Positions 40,290-47,780 of a DNA stretch of 64,000 bases are shown piece by piece; the first letter of the stretch is position 1; every line of letters starts with the position of its first letter. The position numbers and the translations under genes were made by a program. The stretch is from Helicobacter brantae (lineage in GTDB: Bacteria > Campylobacterota > Campylobacteria > Campylobacterales > Helicobacteraceae). The notes beneath the pieces were generated by a model. That model had not been told where the DNA came from and ran no database searches. It saw nothing but the letters and a program-made list of their open reading frames with translations. The DNA lies in assembly GCF_003364205.1 (NCBI RefSeq), contig NZ_NXLV01000002.1:62001-126000 (forward strand), written 5' to 3'.

Positions 40290-40982
40290 ATGTTTCATTG
40301 GTTAGAGAAAAATCCATTCTTTTTTTCATTGGCTTTTGTTGCTGTGTTCTCTATCGCAGGACTTGTAGAGATTTTGCCTGGATTTGCAAAAACTGCAAGA
40401 CCTTTAGAGGGATTGCGACCTTATAGTGTGCTTGAGACTGCAGGGCGTCAAGTGTATATCGAGGAAGGGTGCTATAACTGCCACTCTCAACTTATCCGTC
40501 CATTCAAATCTGAAACCGATCGATATGGGCCTTATAGCCTAAGTGGAGAGTATGCTTATGATAGACCATTCCTTTGGGGTTCAAAGCGAACAGGGCCTGA
40601 TTTGCATCGTGTAGGGGATATCAGAAGCACAGATTGGCACGCTAATCATATGTGGGAGCCTACAAGCGTAGTGCCAGGTTCGATTATGCCTTCATATAAG
40701 CCACTTTATAGCTCAAAGACTGACTTTGATACAGCTTATGCTGAAGCTTATACTCAAAAAGTTGTCTTTGGTGTGCCTTATGATACTAAGGGTGGAGTAG
40801 AGTTAGGAAGCGTGGAGCAAGCCAAAGCAAACTTCCTCAAAGAAGCAGGAGTTATCGTGGCTGATATGAATGATCCAAAAGTTGCTGAGGCTTACAAGAA
40901 GGGCGAAGTTCCAAAGATTGTAGCTTTGATTGCTTATCTCAACAGCTTGGGACAATCAAGAAGAGTAGCTCAAGGACAATAA
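40290..40982 (+). CDS. ccoO: cbb3-type cytochrome c oxidase subunit II (monohaem)
   Basis: A 230-residue membrane-anchored monohaem cytochrome c. One N-terminal transmembrane helix is followed by the haem-binding C-Y-N-C-H motif and a Met ligand in GSIMPSY. It relays electrons from CcoP to the catalytic subunit. Two bases before ccoQ. Confidence 0.97.
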   Translation: MFHWLEKNPFFFSLAFVAVFSIAGLVEILPGFAKTARPLEGLRPYSVLETAGRQVYIEEGCYNCHSQLIRPFKSETDRYGPYSLSGEYAYDRPFLWGSKRTGPDLHRVGDIRSTDWHANHMWEPTSVVPGSIMPSYKPLYSSKTDFDTAYAEAYTQKVVFGVPYDTKGGVELGSVEQAKANFLKEAGVIVADMNDPKVAEAYKKGEVPKIVALIAYLNSLGQSRRVAQGQ

Positions 40983-40983
40983 A

Positions 40984-41178
40984 ATGGACTTAAACACTTT
41001 GGTTGCGTTGCAAAAAATTATCTATCTAGTTGTAACGCTCCTTTTGTGTGTCTTTCTTTATCTCTATATTTTCAAAATGTATAGAGATGAGAGAAAAGGC
41101 ATTAGAGATTATGAGAAATATTCTCGTCTTGCTTTAGATGATAGCATTGATGATGAGATTATTGAAAAAAGAAAATAG
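40984..41178 (+). CDS. ccoQ: cbb3-type oxidase subunit IV (CcoQ/FixQ)
   Basis: A 64-residue single-pass protein (transmembrane about 10-30) with a charged cytoplasmic tail. CcoQ stabilises the oxidase complex. Identified by size, one helix, the F-K-M-Y-R-D-E-R-K-G segment after it, and its place between ccoO and ccoP. Confidence 0.9.
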   Translation: MDLNTLVALQKIIYLVVTLLLCVFLYLYIFKMYRDERKGIRDYEKYSRLALDDSIDDEIIEKRK

Positions 41179-41187
41179 GAGAAAAGT

Positions 41188-42054
41188 ATGAAGTGGTTTA
41201 ATCTAGGCGATGAAATCAACTTGTTTGCATTCATTGCTGCAATTGGAATTTTGACTTTGACAGCTTTTGTTGTCAATTCATATACAAAACAAATGAAGAG
41301 CAAAACCCCAAAAGGAAAGCTCTCAGGTGAAATGTGGGATGGGATTGGTAAGTTTGAAAATCATATTCCTTTTGGTTGGGGATTGTGCTTTGTGTTTATT
41401 ATCATTTGGGGAATTTGGTATATCTTTGTAGGCTATCCCCTCAATTCTTTCTCTCAAATTGGACAATACAATCAAGAAGTTGCTCAATACAATCAAAAAT
41501 ATGAAGAGAAGTGGAAAAACCTTGATCAAAATCAGCTTGTAGAAATGGGTGAGAGTATGTTTTTGGTGCAATGCTCTCAATGTCATGGAATCACGGCTGA
41601 AGGAATGGGAGGAAAGGCACAAAACCTAACAATGTGGGGCAAAGAAGAGGGGATTATGAATACAATCAAAATGGGTTCAAAAGGACTTTTGGGTGCTGAT
41701 TCTGAGATGCCTCCTGTTGAGATGAATGAAGATGATGCCAAAGCTGTGGCGTCTTATATTATGGCTGATATTTCAGAAGTGAAGCATACTCGCTATCCTG
41801 CTGATGTTGCCAAAGGAAAAGAAGTCTATAACAATGCAGGATGTAATGCTTGTCATGGAGATGATGGCAAAGGAATGGATGGAGTGGCAGCAGATTTAAG
41901 CACTTATGGCACACCCAAATTCCTAGCTCTTGTGCTTAAAAATGGTAAAAAAGGTTTGATTGGAAAAATGCCTTCATTTGATCACGCACATTTCAATAGC
42001 GTTCAAATCGATGCACTTTCAGCCTATATCGAATCTCTTAAACCTCAAAATTAA
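41188..42054 (+). CDS. ccoP: cbb3-type cytochrome c oxidase subunit III (dihaem)
   Basis: A 288-residue dihaem cytochrome. Two N-terminal transmembrane helices (about 8-30 and 63-83) precede two cytochrome c domains with C-S-Q-C-H-G and C-N-A-C-H-G haem sites and Met ligands in SEMPPVE and GKMPSFD. It accepts electrons from soluble cytochrome c. Followed after nine bases by the DUF4006 gene. Confidence 0.97.
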   Translation: MKWFNLGDEINLFAFIAAIGILTLTAFVVNSYTKQMKSKTPKGKLSGEMWDGIGKFENHIPFGWGLCFVFIIIWGIWYIFVGYPLNSFSQIGQYNQEVAQYNQKYEEKWKNLDQNQLVEMGESMFLVQCSQCHGITAEGMGGKAQNLTMWGKEEGIMNTIKMGSKGLLGADSEMPPVEMNEDDAKAVASYIMADISEVKHTRYPADVAKGKEVYNNAGCNACHGDDGKGMDGVAADLSTYGTPKFLALVLKNGKKGLIGKMPSFDHAHFNSVQIDALSAYIESLKPQN

Positions 42055-42063
42055 GGAGAGAAA

Positions 42064-42261
42064 ATGAATCGTTTGTTTGGTTTAAATGGAATTGCAGGGT
42101 TATTACTTTTAGTCGTTGTGCTTTTGAGTGTGGTTACAGGACTTGGAATCCAAGCGTGGAAAACCCAGAAGGCTCAAGCAACTAATGCCTATGTATTGGA
42201 GAGTGCAGAGATCAAAGCAAACAACTCTGCAAATTCTCAATACTATAAGCTTGTCAAATAA
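42064..42261 (+). CDS. DUF4006 family small membrane protein
   Basis: A 65-residue protein with one hydrophobic helix (about 8-28) starting NRLFGLNGIAGLLLLV. It matches the DUF4006 family found directly after ccoP in Campylobacter and Helicobacter. AAGGAG before the ATG. An oxidase assembly or stability role is inferred only from conserved position. Confidence 0.85.
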   Translation: MNRLFGLNGIAGLLLLVVVLLSVVTGLGIQAWKTQKAQATNAYVLESAEIKANNSANSQYYKLVK

Positions 42262-42271
42262 GGAGTGAGAG

Positions 42272-42373
42272 ATGAATAACTTAGAAAAAATCTTGCTTGG
42301 ATTGATTGTTTTGATGATTGTGCTTTCAATCTCTTTGCCTTTTATCCCCAACTTCTTACTCAACCTAAGCTAA
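42272..42373 (+). CDS. 33-residue membrane microprotein
   Basis: A very short frame, MNNLEKILLGLIVLMIVLSI and onward to PFIPNFLLNLS, almost entirely one transmembrane helix. It is preceded by AAGGAGTGAG and followed one base after its stop by the next gene. The tight spacing, ribosome site and hydrophobic pattern argue that it is a real gene of the cco operon. Function unknown; similar to small oxidase-associated subunits in size only. Confidence 0.7.
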   Translation: MNNLEKILLGLIVLMIVLSISLPFIPNFLLNLS

Positions 42374-42374
42374 G

Positions 42375-42974
42375 ATGAGATTTTTTAGTAGGCTAATCCT
42401 TTGGATTGGCCTTATATCTGCCCCCCTTTTCTCCCAAAACTTTGTTTTACAAAATCAAGGCGAGATTCTTGCCCCAAAATCTATCGGATTTATCCAAATG
42501 CTCTCTGAAGAACTTTATCAAAAGAGTGGAGTAGCATTGTATGTGGCTGTAAGAGATGAGCTAGAGGGAGAGAATCAAAAAGAGGTAAGAAAAGCGTGGA
42601 AAGAGGGGATTTTGCAAAATCTCAAAGCTCCTTATGGTGTGATTTTTTTTGTGAAATCTCACAAAAAGATTGATATCGTGCTAAATCCAGAGATTAAAGG
42701 GATTGATGGCTCTAGGATTATTACAGAGTATATGGTGCCAATTTTGATGCAAGAGAAGGGTTTGCCCAATCCCAAAGTTTCAGCCTCAATCCTCAATGGA
42801 TATGCTCAACTTGCTGATGAGATTGCAGAGAGCAAGGGAGAAAGCCTAGAGAACAATCTGATTGTAGATAAAAGTGGAAGTAATAACCTTGTTCGTTATT
42901 CTATTTATGTAATGTTGGGAATTATGCTTACAATCATAGCTTTTATTTATGTGTTTGGAAGGTTGAAAAAATGA
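42375..42974 (+). CDS. TPM-domain-like membrane protein downstream of ccoP
   Basis: A 199-residue protein with an N-terminal signal or anchor (about 1-20), a soluble domain with SGVALYVAVRDEL and APYGVIFFVKSHKKIDIVLNPEI similar in pattern to TPM/YgcG domains, and a C-terminal transmembrane helix (about 175-195). Conserved at this place in related Campylobacterota as a hypothetical gene. Possible oxidase assembly factor by context. It overlaps the FixH-like gene by four bases. Confidence 0.6.
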   Translation: MRFFSRLILWIGLISAPLFSQNFVLQNQGEILAPKSIGFIQMLSEELYQKSGVALYVAVRDELEGENQKEVRKAWKEGILQNLKAPYGVIFFVKSHKKIDIVLNPEIKGIDGSRIITEYMVPILMQEKGLPNPKVSASILNGYAQLADEIAESKGESLENNLIVDKSGSNNLVRYSIYVMLGIMLTIIAFIYVFGRLKK

Positions 42975-43534
42975 AAAAAAATTATTGGCCCTTAGGGATT
43001 TTTGTATTTTTGGGAGTAATGGTGTGTATGATTATTGCAAGTGTGGTGATTGCTATAAAGCACCCCACAAAAGAAGATGATACTTACTTTTCTTCCAAAA
43101 GAGAAGTAGATAGCAATATCAATCAAATCATCAAAGATCAAAATCGCTTCTCCAAAGAATATCAACTCTATCTAGGGATAAACAAATTCCCCCAAGTCAA
43201 TGGCTATGCCAAGCTTTTCCCTCCCTATCTTGCAAAAGCCAAATTTCAAACTCAGCAATCCCTCTATCTTGATGCCCAAAAAGACAATCATCTCTATGTC
43301 AAAGCTCTATGCAAACAACCCCAAAACCTCTCAATCTTTCTCTATATGGAAAAAATCAATTCCAAACAAGAAAAAGTAGAGATTGGCAAAATGCACTATG
43401 AGAATGGATATTTTGCAAGTAATGCATTCTCAAATCTTCAAAAAGGGAGATATAAAGCCATTTTTGAGGTAAGCTATCAAGAAGATGGAAAAGACAAAAA
43501 GATATTTTTTGAAAGAGAGGTTTTTGCAATCTAG
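42971..43534 (+). CDS. FixH family protein
   Basis: A 187-residue protein with one N-terminal transmembrane helix (about 7-28) and a periplasmic beta-rich domain. FixH belongs to the fixGHIS/ccoGHIS set needed for cbb3 oxidase copper loading and assembly. Here it lies in the cco operon, and no ccoG or ccoS is visible in the window. Assignment is by layout and position; motifs are weak. Confidence 0.65.
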   Translation: MKKNYWPLGIFVFLGVMVCMIIASVVIAIKHPTKEDDTYFSSKREVDSNINQIIKDQNRFSKEYQLYLGINKFPQVNGYAKLFPPYLAKAKFQTQQSLYLDAQKDNHLYVKALCKQPQNLSIFLYMEKINSKQEKVEIGKMHYENGYFASNAFSNLQKGRYKAIFEVSYQEDGKDKKIFFEREVFAI

Positions 43535-43772
43535 CAAGGCCTTTTTGCTCCTAGAAGCACTATTTTGCTTAATGCTTCTTAGCTTTGCACTTCTGCTCTT
43601 GTCTGCTTTCCTCTCATACCCCAAAACCTTTTTTCCTATCCAACCCCTCACTTTTACCCCTCAAGATTCAAAAGAGATTGTTTTAAGAAGTGGAGATCTT
43701 GTCTTTGAGGGTAAAGAGAGGGTTTGGGAGAGTGAGGGGAAGAAAATCTTTGTTTTGGAAGATTTGAGATGA
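43485..43772 (+). CDS. small pseudopilin-like protein
   Basis: A 95-residue (or shorter) protein with an N-terminal prepilin-like segment K-A-F-L-L-L-E-A-L-F-C-L followed by a hydrophobic helix. Prepilin peptidase usually cuts G|FxxxE; here the -1 residue is Ala, which is tolerated in some prepilins. The ATG at 43485 overlaps the FixH-like gene by 50 bases. A TTG at 43524 with AGAGAGG upstream is an equally good start. First of three overlapping pseudopilin-like genes. Confidence 0.65.
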   Translation: MEKTKRYFLKERFLQSSKAFLLLEALFCLMLLSFALLLLSAFLSYPKTFFPIQPLTFTPQDSKEIVLRSGDLVFEGKERVWESEGKKIFVLEDLR

Positions 43773-44344
43773 GAAGGGGGTTTGCACTTCTTGAAGTGCT
43801 TTTGGCATTGTTAATCTTTTGTGTTTTGATTCTTGGTTGTAGCAAAATAATGCTAGAGCTTACAAGAAGCAAGATTGCTTACTCTAAATTCCAACTTCGA
43901 CAAATTGAAGTGCAAAATGCGGTTTTGATGATAGAGCAATATTTGAGATTTTCTCCCTCTCTTTCTTTTGGCTCTCAATCAATCTCTTTTTATCCTCTAA
44001 ATCTCTCTTATTTTCTCTCTCCTACCTTCTCCCCTCTCCCCACCCAATGCAAGGAAGATAAAATCAGCTTTGCTTACCCTAGCCCTTTTGTGTATTCTAG
44101 GCTTGATAAGAGGGTTTTGAGAGTGCTAGAGTATAGAGAGGGGGAAATGAAATTAGAGCAAAGTGTGGCTTGTGGGTTGTTTTTCCCCCTTTTGCCTCAA
44201 ATCACCCTCTCCCTCAATCCTCAAAGAGAGCTAAGGCTTAATGGGCAAATTTTGCTCAAAGAAGTAGAGGATTTTGAGATTTTAGAGAATGCAGGGGGAG
44301 TGAGGCTATGTGGGGTTGAGATAGTCAGAGAGGAGTGGGAGTGA
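43769..44344 (+). CDS. prepilin-type protein with G|FALLE cleavage motif
   Basis: A 191-residue protein. MRRG|FALLEVLLALLIF is a classic type III (type IV pilin) signal with Glu at +5, then a hydrophobic helix and a beta-rich C-terminal part with two Cys. Resembles minor pseudopilins of the GspJ/ComG type used in DNA uptake or secretion. Overlaps both neighbours by four to ten bases. Confidence 0.75.
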   Translation: MRRGFALLEVLLALLIFCVLILGCSKIMLELTRSKIAYSKFQLRQIEVQNAVLMIEQYLRFSPSLSFGSQSISFYPLNLSYFLSPTFSPLPTQCKEDKISFAYPSPFVYSRLDKRVLRVLEYREGEMKLEQSVACGLFFPLLPQITLSLNPQRELRLNGQILLKEVEDFEILENAGGVRLCGVEIVREEWE

Positions 44345-44706
44345 GTAGGGGGTTTTTCTCTTTTTATGCTTTAGTGCTTATACTAGCCATTGCTCTAAGT
44401 CTTGCTTCTATTTTTGAGCTAAAAGGGAGGAATCAAGATTTGCTTAATACTCAACATTTCCACACTCAATTCAAAGCCTATGAAAAATCTCTTCTCTCCC
44501 TTAGCAAAGTGTGTTTGCAAAAATACTCTCTCCCTCAATGCTCTTTTTTGAGCTTCAATCTCAATGGTTATGAGGCAAAGATTGTGATGAGAGAGATAGG
44601 AGGGGGTGTGGTGGGAGTGGATATTTTGCTTGAGTATTTAAACCCCCTCAATGGCAATCTTTTACGCAGAAATTATCGAGGATTTTTAGAGGTGGATAAT
44701 CTTTGA
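44335..44706 (+). CDS. pseudopilin-like protein without Glu5
   Basis: A 123-residue protein with S-R-G-F-F-S-F-Y at the N-terminus, then a hydrophobic helix. The Gly|Phe site is present but the +5 Glu is missing, as in GspK-type tip pseudopilins. Overlaps the previous gene by ten bases and converges with the TauE/SafE gene with a 21-base overlap of the 3' ends. Confidence 0.6.
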   Translation: MGVSRGFFSFYALVLILAIALSLASIFELKGRNQDLLNTQHFHTQFKAYEKSLLSLSKVCLQKYSLPQCSFLSFNLNGYEAKIVMREIGGGVVGVDILLEYLNPLNGNLLRRNYRGFLEVDNL

Positions 44707-45438
44707 GAGCGTAGCAGTCATTGAGGCAATATAGATACAAGCTAGGGCGATTTTGTGAGTTTGAGGGGAGAGTTTGGCAATAAGATAGATTCCTATCCAT
44801 ACCCCAATCATTGAGCAAATCCCCACGATAAAGCCCTCTTGAAATTGCAAAAGATTGGCATTGTATAGACTGATTGCCCCTGAGAGAGAGGAAAAACAGA
44901 TAAAAAAGAGAGCCAAAGGAGCAACCTCTTTGGAGTTTAACCCCAAAAAATAGCCTAGCAATGGAGCTAGGAGCAACCCTCCTCCCACGCCCAAACTTGA
45001 AGCAAACACCCCTACAATACACCCTGAGAAAAAGAGGATAATGTTTTTTTTCAAAGAAGAAAGGATTTGGAGGGTGTAGGTTTTTTTGCTTCCAAAGAAG
45101 TATTTGATGAAGCTAAAAAAAGTGAAGAGGAAAAAAGCGATATAGATTGAGCGAGTAGAGGCATAGGTGAGAATCACCCCCGATAAGCTAGAGCCAAAGA
45201 TTCCCCCTACTCCTAGCACGACTCCTACTCTAAAATCAATGAGTTTTTTTCTGCAATTGAGATAAGAACCAAAAAAACTTGCAAAAATCATCTGAAAGAT
45301 TGAAATCCCTATGCCGTGCCTGACATCAAGTCCAAGAAGTGAGAGAGAGGGGACGATGATTGTCCCTCCACCGATTCCAAAAACTCCTGAAGAGATTCCA
45401 GAGAGTAATCCAAGCAAAGAAAGAGGTAAAAAATCCAT
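44686..45438 (-). CDS. TauE/SafE family anion exporter
   Basis: A 250-residue protein with about eight transmembrane helices arranged as two homologous halves, each starting with a G-x-G-G-G segment (SGVFGIGGGTIIVPSL and VFASSLGVGGGLLLAPLL). This is the TauE/SafE (sulfite/organosulfonate exporter) signature. The substrate is not known. Single minus-strand gene. Confidence 0.85.
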   Translation of the reverse strand: MDFLPLSLLGLLSGISSGVFGIGGGTIIVPSLSLLGLDVRHGIGISIFQMIFASFFGSYLNCRKKLIDFRVGVVLGVGGIFGSSLSGVILTYASTRSIYIAFFLFTFFSFIKYFFGSKKTYTLQILSSLKKNIILFFSGCIVGVFASSLGVGGGLLLAPLLGYFLGLNSKEVAPLALFFICFSSLSGAISLYNANLLQFQEGFIVGICSMIGVWIGIYLIAKLSPQTHKIALACIYIASMTATLSKIIHL

Positions 45439-45519
45439 AAAAACTCCAAAAAACTAATCCAAGATTTTCATTCTTAATTGTAAAATAACATCATCATTTA
45501 AGAGAAGGAAATTTGCAAT

Positions 45520-46272
45520 TTGATTTATATCGGCGTGTATTCTAAGTATATTGAAATTGCTGTTAGAGAAGAATATCCAATGCTTCATAAAATCCTCAAT
45601 TTTGCTAAACGCCACTTCTCTAGCGTGCATAAGCTTTCAAACTCGATTCTTATCCTTGATGACTCAAAGCTGATTAAGAAAAAATATTTCCTCAATTGGA
45701 TATTTCATTTTCCTGAAAACAAGGCTTCTTGCTCCCTCTCTACGCTTTTTGCATTCTCTCATCTCCCTATCCGTATCAAAACTCTAGGATACAATAGTGC
45801 AATCTATCGCTTCAGAGTGGGGGCTAGGATTCTTAATGCTTCTGAAGTATTACTGCGATTGGAGAGAAGAGATATCAAAGCCAAACGCTGTATCCTCAAT
45901 CTTTTTGGAGAATTTATCAAGGAGAAAAAAGATTTAGAGATTATCCTTGATAGCTCTAAGAGTGGGTTTTGGGACACTTTTATGGGATTGATTGAGGAGA
46001 GGATTGTGGGCAATATGCTTTTGAGCTTTGATTTTGTCAGATCGCATTCTTCATTTGCCACAAAAGAAGAGAAGGCAATGGAGCAAAACTATTTGATTTT
46101 GGATTGTCAAATGGGAGATGATTTCTCGCTTGTGAGAAGAAAATATTTGCAACTTGTCAAAAAATATCATCCAGATAATGTATTTTTGTCCGATAATGAA
46201 AAAAAACAAAGCTATCATCAGAAGTTTATTCAAGTGCAAAATGCTTTTGATGCAATTAGAGCAAGTATCTAA
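45520..46272 (+). CDS. protein with C-terminal J domain
   Basis: A 250-residue protein. The first 180 residues are of unknown fold with many basic residues. The last 60 form a DnaJ domain, with H-P-D in VKKYHPDNVF and the flanking LVRRKYLQL and FIQVQNAFDAIRA helices. J domains stimulate DnaK ATPase, so it is likely a specialised co-chaperone. The start is TTG at 45520 with AAGGAA upstream. Heads a run toward nadK-recN. Confidence 0.75.
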   Translation: MIYIGVYSKYIEIAVREEYPMLHKILNFAKRHFSSVHKLSNSILILDDSKLIKKKYFLNWIFHFPENKASCSLSTLFAFSHLPIRIKTLGYNSAIYRFRVGARILNASEVLLRLERRDIKAKRCILNLFGEFIKEKKDLEIILDSSKSGFWDTFMGLIEERIVGNMLLSFDFVRSHSSFATKEEKAMEQNYLILDCQMGDDFSLVRRKYLQLVKKYHPDNVFLSDNEKKQSYHQKFIQVQNAFDAIRASI

Positions 46273-46287
46273 AGGTAAGGAGAGAAA

Positions 46288-46950
46288 ATGGAAAGTGTAA
46301 GTATCCAGCAACCCAAAGAAAAAAAGGGAGGAGTTGCAACTTTTTTGCTTGGATTTTTGAGTGTGTTGATTTTATCAGGTGCTTTGGGAGGTGTGGGATA
46401 TTATTATCTTATCAAACACAAAAGCTCCACTAAAGATTTCATCGCTCCTACTCAAGAGCCAGTGGCACAAAGCAATGAGCCTTCAAGCAAAGAGATTGAT
46501 GAACTCATCAAGCAAATTGGAATCAAAAACAGCCAAATCAAAGTCTTGCAAGAGGAAAATGCAGTTCTCAAAAAACAAGCCTCAAGCGTGGTTGAGAAGC
46601 TCAATTATGTCATCAAACCTCAAAACAAGCTAGTTGTAGAGTGCTATAACGCGCAAAAGGGAAGATGGAATATCCCTCAAGAGTGTGCTAAGGTTTTGGT
46701 CGTCAATATCCAAAATCTTTTGAAAGAAAACAAAAAAATCGTTGCATTAGAGGTGAGCGGTGTGGTAGATAATCAACAATACTCAGGCTTTAGCCCCGAG
46801 CTCAAACAAGAGGGATTGGCTTCTTTTAGGGCAAGAAATGTGATTGAGTATCTTCGCAAATCTTTGCCAAATATCACCACCTTTGAGGGCTTGAGTGTGC
46901 AAAAAGCAGACAAAAGGGGATATTTCATCAGAGCGTATTACATTCAATAG
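46288..46950 (+). CDS. membrane-anchored coiled-coil protein with OmpA-like C-terminal pattern
   Basis: A 220-residue protein: Lys-rich cytoplasmic start, one transmembrane segment (about 18-42), a Ser/Pro/Thr-rich linker, a coiled coil (about 68-105), then a domain ending in LASFRARNVIEYLRKSLP, which recalls the RAxxVxxYL helix of OmpA-like peptidoglycan-binding domains. The usual NxRxD-like motif is not clear. Possibly envelope-tethering. Nine bases before nadK. Confidence 0.55.
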   Translation: MESVSIQQPKEKKGGVATFLLGFLSVLILSGALGGVGYYYLIKHKSSTKDFIAPTQEPVAQSNEPSSKEIDELIKQIGIKNSQIKVLQEENAVLKKQASSVVEKLNYVIKPQNKLVVECYNAQKGRWNIPQECAKVLVVNIQNLLKENKKIVALEVSGVVDNQQYSGFSPELKQEGLASFRARNVIEYLRKSLPNITTFEGLSVQKADKRGYFIRAYYIQ

Positions 46951-46958
46951 GCTAAAGA

Positions 46959-47777
46959 ATGCAAAAATATATTGGGATTTTTTTAAGGGAGAAAATCCCA
47001 AATATTCACTCACTTCTTCACACATTTAAATGTGAGCTTTCAGAGTATGGCTACTCTCTTTTGATAGATGAGGGTAATTGCTATGGACTAGAGGGAGTGA
47101 GTTTAGAGAGGATTGAGAGAGAGAGTGAGTTTATCCTTTCTCTAGGAGGAGATGGGACTTTGATTTCCACTCTTAGAAAGATTCACTCTCTCCCCATTCT
47201 AGGAATCAATGCAGGAAGGCTAGGGTTTCTTACAGGTATAGGAGTGAGTGATTTTCTCTCTTTTATCCCAAAACTAGCTAGTGGGGACTACAAGGTGCAA
47301 GAGCATACAATGCTAGGGGTGTATCTCAACAAATCTTTGCTCTCTCTTTGTATCAATGAGGTTTTAATCTCCAAAAACACGCTTTCCACAATGACACAAA
47401 TAGAGGCAAAAATCAACCAAAAAGCTTTCAATCGCTACTATTGTGATGGCTTAATCATCGCCACTCCCACAGGCTCAACAGCTTATAATATCTCAGCAGG
47501 TGGGAGCGTGGTTTATCCTTATTGCAAAAATATTCTTCTCACCCCCCTAGCCCCTCACTCCCTCACCCAACGCCCAATGGTGGTGGGAGATAATATGGAG
47601 CTAGAGTTTGAAGTCTTTGAGGAGTCAAAAATCATCATCGATGGGCAAAAAATGCTAGATTTTCTCCCCACCCAAACTCTCAAAGTCCGACGCAATCCAC
47701 AATCAGCACAACTCATCTATCCCAAAGAGAGGGATTATTTTGAAGTGCTAAGAGAAAAATTTCATTGGGGAGAGTAA
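46959..47777 (+). CDS. nadK: NAD kinase
   Basis: A 272-residue enzyme producing NADP+. GGDGT occurs in LSLGGDGTLIST, NAGRLGFLTG follows, and YCDGLIIATPTGSTAYNIS is the second signature. Gene order nadK-recN-NFACT matches H. pylori HP1394-HP1392. Three bases before recN. Confidence 0.96.
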   Translation: MQKYIGIFLREKIPNIHSLLHTFKCELSEYGYSLLIDEGNCYGLEGVSLERIERESEFILSLGGDGTLISTLRKIHSLPILGINAGRLGFLTGIGVSDFLSFIPKLASGDYKVQEHTMLGVYLNKSLLSLCINEVLISKNTLSTMTQIEAKINQKAFNRYYCDGLIIATPTGSTAYNISAGGSVVYPYCKNILLTPLAPHSLTQRPMVVGDNMELEFEVFEESKIIIDGQKMLDFLPTQTLKVRRNPQSAQLIYPKERDYFEVLREKFHWGE

Positions 47778-47780
47778 ATC

